64,000 nucleotides of DNA from Bacteroidota bacterium (GTDB lineage Bacteria; Bacteroidota; Bacteroidia; NS11-12g; UBA955), in the NCBI GenBank assembly GCA_030682255.1, contig JAUXOK010000004.1, positions 62,001-126,000 of the forward strand, given 5' to 3'. Made by a program: the position numbers and the translations under genes. The notes beneath the pieces are model-generated. The model was not told where the DNA came from. It saw only the letters and a program-made list of their open reading frames with translations, and did not search any database. Shown piece by piece: positions 23,606 through 33,385 of the stretch (positions are counted from its first letter, which is position 1; each line of letters starts with the position of its first letter).

Positions 23606-24939
23606 TAAAATCTAGTTAATTCATTAACTCTGTTGGCATCTAACTTTAAAAAAGTGAACAAAAGCATGCTAAAACTAATGAGCGAAGAACCACCATAACT
23701 CATATAAGGTAAAGGAATACCAATAACTGGCAAAAGTCCCATTGCCATTCCAATATTTATAAAAAAGTGAAATAAAAGTATTGAACCAGTAGAATAACCA
23801 AATATTCTACTGAATGCATTTTTTTGTCTTTCTGCTAAAAAAAATATTCTTCCGATAAACAACAAATAAACCAAAATAAAAAGAGTTGAACCCACAAATC
23901 CATATTCTTCTCCTATGGTGCAAAAAATAAAATCAGTATGCTGTTCGGGTACCAATTTGGCTTTTGTTTGAGTACCATTATTAAAACCGTTACCAAACCA
24001 TCTACCAGCTCCAATACTTATTTTAGATTGACGAACATTGTAGCTATAATCTCTTTTTGAAGTAGATTTAGATTGATTGACTGGTTTCTCTACTTTAAAT
24101 AGTGAAATTGCGCTAGCTTTACTTTCATAATATTCATCTACATCTTGATTTAGGGTAACAAGAATACGTTGTTGTTGATGTGGTTGTAGTACTTTGATAA
24201 ACAAATAATCCAAACTTAGCACAAAAATTGAGGTTAAAACAAAAACAAGAATACTCAACCAAATTAATTGCCTTTGTCTTTTAATAAAATAGATAAATAT
24301 TAAAATGATTGTTAAAACTACTGCTAAAACATAAAGAGATGGATATAAAATTGTTAGAACAAAAATTACAACTAGATAAAATCCTAAAACTAACCACCAA
24401 CCTGATAAACCTTCTCTGAATAATACGATTATAAAACTAACAAATACTAATGCAGAACCAGTATCATTTTGAGCAAGGGTTAAAAGCATAGGCAGAAAAA
24501 CAATACCTAAAGCTATTGAAATATTTCTTTTACCCTCAAACTTAATATCAAAAGTGCCTAAAAATTTTGCTAGCGCTAAAGCAGTAGCATATTTGGCAAA
24601 TTCGCTTGGTTGTAGTTTAAATGAACCTATTTTGAACCATGCTTGAGCTCCCTTATTAAAGGTACCAGTTGCCAATAAAACAAGTAACATGATAATTATA
24701 ATGACATAGATACCGTATGCCGAAAAATTAAAAAACTTATAATCTGTTAACAAAACTAACAATACAATGATGCCACTTGCAATTAACCAAATAATTTGCT
24801 TCCCATACTCCATTTTAAAATCAAATAAAAAATGATTTTCTAATGTGTTATTTGCAGAATAGATATTAACAGCACCAAAAGTCACAATAGCTATATACAT
24901 GATGACTGTAAACCAATCTATATGAAATTTTTCTTCCAT
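23602..24939 (-). CDS. rodA: Rod shape-determining glycosyltransferase RodA
   Basis: 445 residues, SEDS family, about ten membrane segments. It polymerises lipid II into glycan strands for side-wall growth together with PBP2. Family blocks seen are AWFKIGSFKLQPSEFAKYATAL, LAQNDTGSALVF (with the catalytic-region Asp), an extracellular loop with FGNGFNNGTQTK and PEQHTDFIFCTIGEEYGF, and GIPLPYMSYGGSSLI. There is an insert of about 40 polar residues in the large loop (around 265-305). It is the last gene of the mre operon, 4 bases after mrdA. Confidence 0.94.
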   Translation of the reverse strand: MEEKFHIDWFTVIMYIAIVTFGAVNIYSANNTLENHFLFDFKMEYGKQIIWLIASGIIVLLVLLTDYKFFNFSAYGIYVIIIIMLLVLLATGTFNKGAQAWFKIGSFKLQPSEFAKYATALALAKFLGTFDIKFEGKRNISIALGIVFLPMLLTLAQNDTGSALVFVSFIIVLFREGLSGWWLVLGFYLVVIFVLTILYPSLYVLAVVLTIILIFIYFIKRQRQLIWLSILVFVLTSIFVLSLDYLFIKVLQPHQQQRILVTLNQDVDEYYESKASAISLFKVEKPVNQSKSTSKRDYSYNVRQSKISIGAGRWFGNGFNNGTQTKAKLVPEQHTDFIFCTIGEEYGFVGSTLFILVYLLFIGRIFFLAERQKNAFSRIFGYSTGSILLFHFFINIGMAMGLLPVIGIPLPYMSYGGSSLISFSMLLFTFLKLDANRVNELTRFY

Positions 24940-24943
24940 TATA

Positions 24944-26788
24944 TTAGTTAGTTGTGGGCTTAGGTATAGTTGGTTCTAACAAAGAGCTTTTCATCATTCG
25001 TTCTAGTAAATCCAATCTTAATGACGGTGAATCTTTATCTAATTTTAAATAGCGTTCTATCATTAAATTGGCAATTGGAGCAGCAAAAGCAGCGCCAAAA
25101 CCACCATTTTCAATAATAACACAAATGGCTATTTTAGGGTTTTCTCTAGGTGCAAATGCAATAAAAATTGAGTGATCTTTACCATGTGGATTTTGAGCTG
25201 TTCCAGTTTTACCACAAATAGAAATTCCAGGAATTGCAGTTCTACCAGCAGTGCCACCAGGCAAACAAACTTTTGACATACCACTTATGATAGTATCGAA
25301 ATGGTGTTTATCAATCATGGTTTGTCTTTTTTTTAAAAATTCATCCAATTTTGTTTGATAATCGCCAATATTCTTAACTACATGGGGTGTTATAAACCAG
25401 CCTTTATTAGCAACAATTGCAGCTACATTTGCCATTTGAAGTGGAGTTAAACCTACCTCGCCCTGTCCAATCGACATTGAGACCACATTTGCAGAACGCC
25501 AATTTTTCCCAAATACCTTAGCAAAATATTCTTTCTTTTTAATTATTCCAGATGATTCTTCGGGTAAATCAATGCCAATTTTAATACCGATACCAAAACT
25601 TCTTAAATACTCTGTCCATTTATCATAAGCATCCTGAACCGAGTTGTATTTTGGATTATCTAAGATACCTCTATATAAATGACAATAATAGGCATTACAA
25701 CTATTTTTAATACTATTTTCTAAATCTAAAGGTGAGGGATGTGCATGGCAACCTACTTTTAAACTTCCCATGCGATATCCACCAAAACATGGAAATGTTG
25801 TTGAAGGCTCAATTACCCCCTCTTGTAAACCAATTAAAGCTTGAACCAATTTAAATGTTGAACCTGGCGGATATGGCGCTTTTAAAGCTCTGTTAAACAA
25901 TGGTTTTCTAGGATCTAAAAGCAATCTAGAAAAATTCTTGTTTCGCTCTTGTCCTACCAACAAATTTGGATCATAATTTGGACTATTTACAATAGATAAT
26001 ATCTCACCCGTTTGTGGTTCTATTGCTACAATAGAACCAATCTTATTGGTTAATAGTTGTTCGCCAAATTTTTGCAAATCAATATCGATAGATGAAATGA
26101 TATTTTGTCCAGATATTGGCAAACTATCAAACTTGCCTTTTGCAAAGCTGCCTTGTTGTCTGCTGAATTTATCTACAAGAACCACTCGCCTACCCTTAAT
26201 TCCTCTTAAATAAACTTCATAGGATTTTTCCATGCCTGCAATTCCAATAATATCCCCTGGTTTATAATAAGGTTGATCTTTAACAACCTTTTCAGATACT
26301 TCACCTAAATAACCTAATAAATGAGCTGCACCATTAATATTATATCTTCTATCAATTTTTTCTTCAATATAAAATGCTGGATATAGATGAATAACTTCTT
26401 GTAGTCTTGTAAAAACTTTGTAAGGTAAATTTTTATAAAACACAGATGCCTGTCTTGAATTATATCTGGAAGCTTTTTTGATCCGTTTAAAATAATCTAA
26501 AGTATCAATATTTAACTCTTTACAAATAGCGTCTTTGTCGCTATCGATTGTTTTATCTGGCACCACCATTAAATCATACAATGCATCATTAAATACGAGC
26601 AATTGACCTTTTCTATCTAAAATAGTACCCCTAGGTGGATGAATGATAATTTCGTTTGATCCATAAGCTTGTGCTTTATAATAATTAGATGTATCTACTA
26701 TCTGAAGAAAATATAACCTAGTTATGAATATAATTCCAAGTAAAATCAAACACAATAATATAATAAAAAACTTGCGACTTTTATCCAT
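24944..26788 (-). CDS. mrdA: Penicillin-binding protein 2 (transpeptidase of the elongasome)
   Basis: 614 residues. A single N-terminal membrane anchor (about residues 6-28) is followed by the pedestal domain (HPPRGTILDRKGQLL) and the class B transpeptidase domain. Active-site motifs are in order: SxxK in PPGSTFKLVQA, SxN in IKNSCNAYYC and KTG in CGKTGTAQNPHG. It cross-links peptidoglycan with RodA during side-wall growth. It lies between mreD and rodA with 4-6 base gaps. Confidence 0.95.
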   Translation of the reverse strand: MDKSRKFFIILLCLILLGIIFITRLYFLQIVDTSNYYKAQAYGSNEIIIHPPRGTILDRKGQLLVFNDALYDLMVVPDKTIDSDKDAICKELNIDTLDYFKRIKKASRYNSRQASVFYKNLPYKVFTRLQEVIHLYPAFYIEEKIDRRYNINGAAHLLGYLGEVSEKVVKDQPYYKPGDIIGIAGMEKSYEVYLRGIKGRRVVLVDKFSRQQGSFAKGKFDSLPISGQNIISSIDIDLQKFGEQLLTNKIGSIVAIEPQTGEILSIVNSPNYDPNLLVGQERNKNFSRLLLDPRKPLFNRALKAPYPPGSTFKLVQALIGLQEGVIEPSTTFPCFGGYRMGSLKVGCHAHPSPLDLENSIKNSCNAYYCHLYRGILDNPKYNSVQDAYDKWTEYLRSFGIGIKIGIDLPEESSGIIKKKEYFAKVFGKNWRSANVVSMSIGQGEVGLTPLQMANVAAIVANKGWFITPHVVKNIGDYQTKLDEFLKKRQTMIDKHHFDTIISGMSKVCLPGGTAGRTAIPGISICGKTGTAQNPHGKDHSIFIAFAPRENPKIAICVIIENGGFGAAFAAPIANLMIERYLKLDKDSPSLRLDLLERMMKSSLLEPTIPKPTTN

Positions 26789-26794
26789 TCTTGA

Positions 26795-27325
26795 TTAGTT
26801 TTTTGATGGTCTAAATAGTAAATTTTCCAATATCAAAATGATTACAAAAACCGATAATGAACTAATCAAAACACTTGGCAAAACAGCTGTGAAAAAATTT
26901 CTACCCAAGGTTTCAATCATGATAAATAAAAAATGATAGATAAAAATAAAACTAAGAAAATAAGTCCATTTCCAAGACTGACTTTTTTTAGAAGTCCAAA
27001 CTTGTCTGTCTTCATCCCTTGCCGATATCGTGTTTTCTATTCCCGCAGTTACATAATATCTAGTAAAACCAATAAAAGTTGCAACAAAGGCATGTATTCC
27101 CCAAGAATTAAAAAATAAATCAAACATAATGCCAGCAATGAATGCAGAGATAGTCATTTTAATTTGACTGATTCCTATTGGCATAAACAATAAATACATG
27201 ACAATTAATTGTGGTTGAAATAAATAAGCAAATCTTGACCCAATTACAATATTATTGAGTAAAAATAATTGAATAATTACAATCATTATAAAAATACCTA
27301 TTTGTTTAATAATATTTAAAAACAT
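26795..27325 (-). CDS. mreD: Rod shape-determining protein MreD
   Basis: 176 residues, hydrophobic, with about five membrane segments and a long polar loop (about 105-125, RDEDRQVWTSKKSQSWK). Sequence is weakly conserved in MreD generally; the call rests on the topology, the MFDLFFNSWGIHAF segment and the position between mreC and mrdA with 2-6 base gaps. Confidence 0.88.
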   Translation of the reverse strand: MFLNIIKQIGIFIMIVIIQLFLLNNIVIGSRFAYLFQPQLIVMYLLFMPIGISQIKMTISAFIAGIMFDLFFNSWGIHAFVATFIGFTRYYVTAGIENTISARDEDRQVWTSKKSQSWKWTYFLSFIFIYHFLFIMIETLGRNFFTAVLPSVLISSLSVFVIILILENLLFRPSKN

Positions 27326-27327
27326 CT

Positions 27328-28167
27328 TTACTTTTTAATTATTATTTCATTTTCAAGCTGTTCTATTTCTTTTTTAAATAAATCAAATACAACATATACA
27401 ACTTGAATTTCTCCAAAATTAACATCCGATTTTACTTTGATTTTATAAAAAGGGTCTGCGTCATTTTTTGATAATGAGGAAACAACACCAATAGGAATAT
27501 TTTCAGGAAAAATTTTGGTGTAAGGACTTGTTACAATATGATGACCTTCTTTAATCAATTCATATTTATTAATACCTTTAAAATCTAAATAATTGGGGTC
27601 TTTTCCATTCCATTCTAAACTACCTTTTGTGTAACTTAATTCACTGATTTTAGGCACTAATTTAAATTTTGAAGTACTCAAAAGCGAAACAACTATGCTA
27701 TAGTTTTCAGAAACTCTTTCAACAATACCAACCACACCTTCCGGACAAAATACACCTAATCCAGGTTCTATTCCAGAAGCACGACCTTTATTAAGGGTGA
27801 TATAATTATTATTCCTATTCGTTGAATTTGTAATAATTTGTGCTGGAATGTATTTATATCTTTGTTTGTATACTGTATCATTGATTTCAAAAATAGTTTT
27901 TGACTCTATGACATAGTTTGATTTTAAATGTTTTCTAAGTGATAGGTTTTCTGAAACTAAATCTTCGTTTTTTTTATACAAACTAAAGTAATCAAAAATA
28001 CGACTGTTTAATTCATGTAAATGAGCAGATATTTGCCTAGTGTTATTAAAATAATACGAAGACTGATATACATTGTTCCTAACAATGATAATAATTGAAA
28101 GTATCTCAAGAAATACAAACAACAAAACATGAAGTTTTAGCTGAAGATACTTGAGAATAGAATTCAT
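27328..28167 (-). CDS. mreC: Rod shape-determining protein MreC
   Basis: 279 residues. It has a membrane anchor near residues 12-30, a coiled-coil-like stretch with ENLSLRKHL, then the beta-domain with AQIITNSTNRNNNYITLNKG and GIEPGLGVFCPEGVVGIVERVSENYS, both typical of MreC. It links the MreB filament to PBP2 in the periplasm. It lies 5 bases after mreB. Confidence 0.93.
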   Translation of the reverse strand: MNSILKYLQLKLHVLLFVFLEILSIIIIVRNNVYQSSYYFNNTRQISAHLHELNSRIFDYFSLYKKNEDLVSENLSLRKHLKSNYVIESKTIFEINDTVYKQRYKYIPAQIITNSTNRNNNYITLNKGRASGIEPGLGVFCPEGVVGIVERVSENYSIVVSLLSTSKFKLVPKISELSYTKGSLEWNGKDPNYLDFKGINKYELIKEGHHIVTSPYTKIFPENIPIGVVSSLSKNDADPFYKIKVKSDVNFGEIQVVYVVFDLFKKEIEQLENEIIIKK

Positions 28168-28172
28168 TTATA

Positions 28173-29198
28173 CTAGGAGTTCATTAAAAATTTAAATTTA
28201 CCAATATTTTTCAAAGCTATGCCTGTACCTCTAACCACAGCTTTTAGAGGATCTTCTGGAATATGAACAGGCAATTTTGTTTTGGCAGAAATTCTTTTAT
28301 CTAACCCTCTTAACAATGCACCTCCACCAGTCAAATAAATACCAGTTTGATAAATATCTGCGGCTAATTCTGGTGGCGTATTTTCTAGTGCTTTAAGAAC
28401 GGCTTCTTCTAATTTTACAATTGATTTATCTAGCGCTAATGCAATTTCAGAATATGAAACAAAGACTTGTTTTGGAATACCAGTCATTAAATCTCTGCCA
28501 TATACGGCATAATCTTCTGGCGGATTCTCTAATTCTGTTAAAGCTGATCCTACATTAATTTTAATTCTTTCTGCAGTTCTTTCTCCAGTTAACAAATTGT
28601 GCTGTCTTTTCATATATTCAGCAATGTCTGTATTAAATTCGTCTCCTGCCACTCTGATAGATTGATCGCAAACAATACCCCCCAAAGCAATAACTGCTAT
28701 CTCTGTTGTGCCGCCTCCAATATCAATCACCATATTTCCCATTGGCTCTGTTACATCTATACCAATACCTACAGCTGCTGCCATAGGCTCATGAATCATG
28801 TATACTTCTTTTCCTCCTGCTCTATCTGCACTATCTTTTACGGCTCTCTTTTCAACTTCCGTAATGCCAGATGGAATGCAAATTACCATTCTTAACTGTG
28901 GTGAAAATGCACTTCCTGATTTACTAATTTTTTTTATCATGCCTCTAATCATGTGTTCTGCTGCTTGAAAATCTGCAATAACACCGTCTTTTAGAGGTCT
29001 AATAGTTTTAATATTGTCATTTTCTTTGCCATACATTTGCATAGCATCATGGCCAATGGCAATTACCTTACCTGTGCTTCGCTCTATTGCTATGATAGAA
29101 GGTTCATCAACCACCACTTGATCCTTATAAATTATGAGTGTATTTGCTGTTCCTAAATCTATTGCCAGCTCTTGAGTGAAAAAATTAAACCATGCCAT
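28173..29198 (-). CDS. mreB: Actin-like cell-shape protein MreB
   Basis: 341 residues, normal MreB length. Actin-fold nucleotide motifs are seen: ELAIDLGTANTLIY-like phosphate 1 (IDLGTANTL), VIDIGGGTTEIAV (phosphate 2) and YLTGGGALLRGLD (adenosine). An N-terminal amphipathic FFTQELA segment may bind membrane. It polymerises under the inner membrane and steers the elongasome. It is the first gene of mreBCD-mrdA-rodA, whose presence predicts a rod-shaped or elongated cell. It is divergent from a TetR gene. Confidence 0.96.
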   Translation of the reverse strand: MAWFNFFTQELAIDLGTANTLIIYKDQVVVDEPSIIAIERSTGKVIAIGHDAMQMYGKENDNIKTIRPLKDGVIADFQAAEHMIRGMIKKISKSGSAFSPQLRMVICIPSGITEVEKRAVKDSADRAGGKEVYMIHEPMAAAVGIGIDVTEPMGNMVIDIGGGTTEIAVIALGGIVCDQSIRVAGDEFNTDIAEYMKRQHNLLTGERTAERIKINVGSALTELENPPEDYAVYGRDLMTGIPKQVFVSYSEIALALDKSIVKLEEAVLKALENTPPELAADIYQTGIYLTGGGALLRGLDKRISAKTKLPVHIPEDPLKAVVRGTGIALKNIGKFKFLMNS

Positions 29199-29306
29199 TT
29201 GTAATACCTATATAGTCACGCAAAATAAAGCAAAAAAATCAGACTTTTTGAGATAATTTTTTTATTTTTTTTTTACTCTTTAGATGAAATATTGACTTTT
29301 TGGTAT

Positions 29307-29314
29307 TAAATTTG
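29307..29314 (+). promoter_or_regulatory. -7 promoter box of the TetR-type gene
   Basis: TAAATTTG with predicted transcription start near 29320, after an in-frame TTG at 29300. This rules out the longer reading frame and selects the ATG at 29333 as the start. Confidence 0.5.
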
Positions 29315-29332
29315 CAGACTAAATTTTTTATA

Positions 29333-29977
29333 ATGGATATTGTACAAGAAAATAAAATAATCAAAAGAAAACCAGGAAGACCTTCCACAAATGATAGCAG
29401 AAGAAAAGAAATTTTAGAAAAATCAACTGAATGCTTTATAAAATATGGTTATAACAAAACCACATTAGATGAAATAGGTGAAGCAATTGGCTTTAATAAA
29501 GCAGCTCTGTATTATTATTTCAAAAACAAAGAAGAACTGTTTATACAAGTTGTAAATGCACAATTACTCAATGGTTTAACAGATTTAAAAAATAAAATTT
29601 ACAAAATAGAATCGCCTGAAGAACAATTACTTCAATACTTTTGGAATAGAACTAAGGTTTTTACTAAAATCATAAAACTAACAAATCTCTCTAACGAAAA
29701 TATATTAAATTTATACAACACCTTCCAAACTATCTATGCTCCTTACAAAAAATCTGAAGTTGAATTTTTAATTTCTATTGCTTCTAACTTTAGTGTTAAA
29801 AAAGATAAACAAAGTGTTGCAGAATTTATTGATCTTTGTTTTGAAATTGTCAATTCTATGTCTTTCAGTTCAATTATGTTACAAAGTATTACCAACGATA
29901 ACAAAATGCTTGAAGTATATAGCGAAAAGAAAGATACTGTTTTAAAACATTTAATGTTTTGTTATAAAAACTCATAA
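29333..29977 (+). CDS. TetR/AcrR family transcriptional regulator
   Basis: 214 residues from the ATG at 29333. After a basic KRKPGRPSTNDSRRKEIL start comes the TetR helix-turn-helix (about residues 20-65): ECFIKYGYNKTTLDEIGEAIGFNKAALYYYFKNKEELF. The C-terminal ligand/dimer domain is not recognisable by sequence. Target and ligand are unknown. It stands alone, divergent from mreB and closed by a strong terminator, so it may regulate itself or distant genes. Confidence 0.9.
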   Translation: MDIVQENKIIKRKPGRPSTNDSRRKEILEKSTECFIKYGYNKTTLDEIGEAIGFNKAALYYYFKNKEELFIQVVNAQLLNGLTDLKNKIYKIESPEEQLLQYFWNRTKVFTKIIKLTNLSNENILNLYNTFQTIYAPYKKSEVEFLISIASNFSVKKDKQSVAEFIDLCFEIVNSMSFSSIMLQSITNDNKMLEVYSEKKDTVLKHLMFCYKNS

Positions 29978-29999
29978 GCAACAACTAATTAGTTATTAA

Positions 30000-30024
30000 A
30001 ACCCCGATTTTTTCGGGGTTTTTT
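30000..30024 (+). terminator. Rho-independent terminator after the TetR gene
   Basis: AACCCCGA (30000-30007) pairs with TCGGGGTT (30013-30020), with a T-rich loop and a T6 tail to 30024. It is a strong stem in AT-rich DNA, 22 bases after the TetR stop. Confidence 0.85.
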
Positions 30025-30043
30025 ATTAAAAAACAAACCAAAA

Positions 30044-31612
30044 TTGTTTAATCAAATTAAATATCACCATCTCATTATATTTTTGTTGTGGTTATTAATA
30101 ACTTCAATCAATCTAAATAAAGCTTTTCATATTGATGACACTTTTCATATAGAAGTAGCTAAATGGATTGAAAATAACCCTCTAGAACCTATGAGTGGCA
30201 AAGTTAATTGGGGTAATAATCCAAATTACATATCTAGCTTCAATCAACCTCCATTATTCTTTTATATCATGGCTTTTTGGGGCCATTTTTGTGGATATTC
30301 CGAAGTTTCTTTACATTTACTATTGTCTATTTTTACACTAATCTCAATGATTTATTTTTATAAAATAATAGGACATTATACAAGTAAAAATAGTCTTTTA
30401 TACCTTTCATTATTTGCTTTATCTCCCACTCTAATAATTAACCAAAATATTATGACAGATATTCCACTTCTGTCTATGATGCTTGTGTTTTTTTATTTTA
30501 TAATTTCAAACCCAACTAAAGTTTCTAATTTGATATATGCATCCATCTTTTTGGGAATAACTTTGCTTATTAAATACACCACATTACCACTATTTTTAGT
30601 TCTAATTTATGCGATTTTAAAAAAATATTCATGGAAAAATCTTTCCATCATTTTAATTCCTATAGGATTCTTGGTTTTATGGTCTCTCTTTAATTGGTTT
30701 GAGTATCAAAGCATTCATTTTTTTGACAGACCCAAAAACGAATTTTCTCTGATTAGAATTTTTGGACTTAGTTTTATCTTTATTTGTTGTTTGGGTTCAT
30801 TATTTCCTTTTTTATTAACTTTTGTCGATAAAGGATTAAAAATCAAATTTTATGCTTGGATTTTTATCATTTCGATTATATCAATAGGATTTTTGACATA
30901 TTTCAATCTTATTAATCAAATTCAATCTGATTATACCCTATATGGATTGTTTGCTGTTAATGGTATATTGAGTGTAATTGCAATAATTAAATTAATGAGG
31001 TATTTGATTAAAGATTATCTATTTCAGTTGCTTTTTATTGCCTTAATTAGCTTGTCTGTATTTATGATTATATTGGCTCCATTTATGGCTAGTCGTCATT
31101 TTTTGCTTTTATTGCCATTTTTAATTCTACTTGCTATTCCTATTTTAGAAAAATCTTCTCCTTTAACTAAAAATTTCATTCTTACAATTAGTGTTATTTT
31201 TGGAATAACTACAAGTATTTCAGATTGGATATTTGCAGATTTTTATAGAAATAAGGCGGCTGTTTTTGCTAACAAATACCCAAATTCATATAGTATTGGA
31301 CATTGGGGTTGGCAACATTATTCAAAAAGTGCTGGTATGCAAGTTTATGGCAGGGATTCTAGCAGATTAAAATTGGGCGATATTTTAATTGGACCAGTTG
31401 ATGTTGCCAAACAAGCCATTCATCCTTCATTAGTATTTGATACCATCGAACAATTTGTTGAACCCGCTCCTATTTTGACGTTTATATCTGGCAAAAAACA
31501 CGGTAGTATGTACAATGCTAGTTCAAAAAAAACCTCGTGGAATTTTAGTCATCAACCTATTGACACTATATTGGTTTATCGTGTTGTTAAGACTGATGTA
31601 AAACCTGATTAA
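30044..31612 (+). CDS. GT39-like membrane glycosyltransferase/hypothetical polytopic protein
   Basis: 522 residues with about 11 membrane segments. The first loop contains HIDDTFHIEVAKW, and the acidic pair after the first helix plus QPPLFFYIMAFWGHF is typical of the ArnT/PMT (GT39/GT-C) superfamily, which moves sugars from polyprenyl-phosphate donors across the membrane. The C-terminal soluble part (about 410-515) includes the SIGHWGWQHYS region. Acceptor and donor are unknown. The start is TTG at 30044, right after the terminator. Its 3' end overlaps wecB (convergent) by 26 bases. Confidence 0.7.
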   Translation: MFNQIKYHHLIIFLLWLLITSINLNKAFHIDDTFHIEVAKWIENNPLEPMSGKVNWGNNPNYISSFNQPPLFFYIMAFWGHFCGYSEVSLHLLLSIFTLISMIYFYKIIGHYTSKNSLLYLSLFALSPTLIINQNIMTDIPLLSMMLVFFYFIISNPTKVSNLIYASIFLGITLLIKYTTLPLFLVLIYAILKKYSWKNLSIILIPIGFLVLWSLFNWFEYQSIHFFDRPKNEFSLIRIFGLSFIFICCLGSLFPFLLTFVDKGLKIKFYAWIFIISIISIGFLTYFNLINQIQSDYTLYGLFAVNGILSVIAIIKLMRYLIKDYLFQLLFIALISLSVFMIILAPFMASRHFLLLLPFLILLAIPILEKSSPLTKNFILTISVIFGITTSISDWIFADFYRNKAAVFANKYPNSYSIGHWGWQHYSKSAGMQVYGRDSSRLKLGDILIGPVDVAKQAIHPSLVFDTIEQFVEPAPILTFISGKKHGSMYNASSKKTSWNFSHQPIDTILVYRVVKTDVKPD

Positions 31613-32690
31613 GAACTTCCAAAACACGCTCAGTGCTTTTACCATCCCAAAGAAAAGGAATAGTTCCCTTTTTATAAGTTCCATTTCTGATTTTATTAAT
31701 TTCATGATTCACAGAATCAACATTATATTCAACTAATTGATTGGTTCCTAATTCAATTGTAACAGGTCTTTCAGTATTATTTCTAAGGGTTAGGCAAGGA
31801 ATTTGTCTGTATGTCGTTTCTTCTTGAATACCACCACTGTCAGTAACAACAAAAGCACATTCTGCGGTCAATTTCTGAAAAGAAAAATAATTCAATGGCT
31901 CGCAAAGAATCAAGTTTTTATTGCTAGATAATTTTTCATACAAACCAAAAGATTTGAGCTTTGCAATGGTTCTTGGATGTATTGGAAATACTATTTTATA
32001 ATTATGAGAAATTGAATCAATAATGTCTATCAATGTTACAAGTCCTTCTAAAGAATCAACATTTGAAGGTCGATGCATGGTCATCAAAACAAAATGCTTG
32101 CTTTTTAACTGATATTCTTCCAAAACATCACTTTTATTAACCTCTTCATCAAATTCCACAAGGCTATCAATCATGGTATTACCTACTAAAAACACTTTAT
32201 TTTTAGAAACTCCCTCATTTTCTAAGTTTTCTAAGCCACTTTTTTCAGTTACAAAATAAAAATCAGTAATTTTATCTGTCAAAATCCTGTTAATTTCTTC
32301 TGGCATTTCGTTGTCAAAACTTCTTAAGCCACTTTCTAAATGCGCAATTTTGATACCCAATTTATTAGCAGTAAGCGCAGCTGCAAATGTGCTATTTACA
32401 TCTCCCACTACCATTATCAAATCGGGTTGGTATTCATTACAAACTTTTTCGAGTCCAAGCATCACTTGAGCCATTTGTGAATTAGCAGTATCCTGACCTA
32501 TATTGAGTAAATAATCTGGTTTTAGATCCAATTGTTCGAAGAAAATTTTACTCATTTTTTCATCAAAATGCTGACCTGTGTGTACAAATTTTATGTCTAG
32601 ATTTGGGTAATTTTTTTGAGCAACTTTTTTGAATCTAGTTACTTTTATAAAATTGGGGCGAGTACCAATAACGATAATAATTTTCTTCAA
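31587..32690 (-). CDS. wecB: UDP-N-acetylglucosamine 2-epimerase (non-hydrolysing)
   Basis: 367 residues, the usual length. It interconverts UDP-GlcNAc and UDP-ManNAc for surface polysaccharides. The GT-B-like motifs are visible: IGTRPNFIKV at the start, VHTGQHFDEKMS, VVGDVNSTFAAAL, HLESGLRSFDNEMPEE-type ESGLRS, HRPSNVD and TDSGGIQEE. The start is TTG at 32690, with a TAAATTTG box at 32723-32716 upstream. It lies beside a membrane glycosyltransferase, so both may serve envelope glycans; the two genes converge. Confidence 0.93.
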   Translation of the reverse strand: MKKIIIVIGTRPNFIKVTRFKKVAQKNYPNLDIKFVHTGQHFDEKMSKIFFEQLDLKPDYLLNIGQDTANSQMAQVMLGLEKVCNEYQPDLIMVVGDVNSTFAAALTANKLGIKIAHLESGLRSFDNEMPEEINRILTDKITDFYFVTEKSGLENLENEGVSKNKVFLVGNTMIDSLVEFDEEVNKSDVLEEYQLKSKHFVLMTMHRPSNVDSLEGLVTLIDIIDSISHNYKIVFPIHPRTIAKLKSFGLYEKLSSNKNLILCEPLNYFSFQKLTAECAFVVTDSGGIQEETTYRQIPCLTLRNNTERPVTIELGTNQLVEYNVDSVNHEINKIRNGTYKKGTIPFLWDGKSTERVLEVLNQVLHQS

Positions 32691-32715
32691 AACAATATTC
32701 TAAATTATAATTCAG

Positions 32716-32723
32716 CAAATTTA
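32716..32723 (-). promoter_or_regulatory. -7 promoter box of wecB
   Basis: TAAATTTG on the minus strand, 25 bases before the TTG start at 32690. No clear -33 element was found. Confidence 0.4.
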
Positions 32724-32765
32724 GTCAAAAACCTTATGAAATGATAATATATAGAAAATAGAGCT

Positions 32766-32773
32766 TACCTTTG
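32766..32773 (+). promoter_or_regulatory. -7 promoter box of adk-obgE
   Basis: TACCTTTG. An in-frame TTG start (32771) lies within this box, so the ATG at 32795 is the likely start, after a leader of about 15 bases. Confidence 0.5.
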
Positions 32774-32794
32774 CCATACTTAATAAAAATCAAA

Positions 32795-33373
32795 ATGTTA
32801 AATATCGTTTTATTCGGTCCTCCAGGTGCAGGAAAAGGCACTCAATCTTCAAAATTAGTAGAAAAATTCAATCTCGTTCACTTGTCAACAGGTGATATAT
32901 TTAGATTTAATATAAAAAATGAAACTGAATTAGGTCGATTAGCAAAATCATACATTGATGCTGGAAACTTAGTGCCAGATGAAGTTACCATTAATATGCT
33001 TGAGAAAGAGGTGACACAATATTCGGATGCCAAAGGTTTTATATTTGACGGATTTCCAAGAACAGTTCCTCAAGCAGAGGCATTAGATATGTTTTTAAAA
33101 TCAAAAAACACATCCATTCAATTGATGTTGGCATTGGTTGTTGAAGAAGAAGAATTAATAAAAAGATTATTATTGAGAGGAAAAGACAGTGGCAGAGCGG
33201 ATGACACAGATGAATCTATTATTAGAAATAGAATTCAAGTTTACAACGAACAAACCGCAGTAGCTGCAAAATTTTATGAAGCCCAAGGAAAATATCATGC
33301 AATAAATGGTGTAGGTTCTGTTGATGAAATATTTGAAAGGCTATCATCCATCATTGTTGAAAAACAACAATAA
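32795..33373 (+). CDS. adk: Adenylate kinase
   Basis: 192 residues from the ATG at 32795, a short-LID bacterial adenylate kinase. It balances ATP + AMP with 2 ADP. P-loop GPPGAGKGTQ is at residues 7-16, then HLSTGDIFR, the DGFPRTVPQAEAL AMP-binding segment and the RGKDSGRADD LID region without zinc-binding cysteines. It is followed 12 bases later by obgE, a pairing frequent in bacteria. Confidence 0.95.
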   Translation: MLNIVLFGPPGAGKGTQSSKLVEKFNLVHLSTGDIFRFNIKNETELGRLAKSYIDAGNLVPDEVTINMLEKEVTQYSDAKGFIFDGFPRTVPQAEALDMFLKSKNTSIQLMLALVVEEEELIKRLLLRGKDSGRADDTDESIIRNRIQVYNEQTAVAAKFYEAQGKYHAINGVGSVDEIFERLSSIIVEKQQ

Positions 33374-33385
33374 CCATTCAGAAAA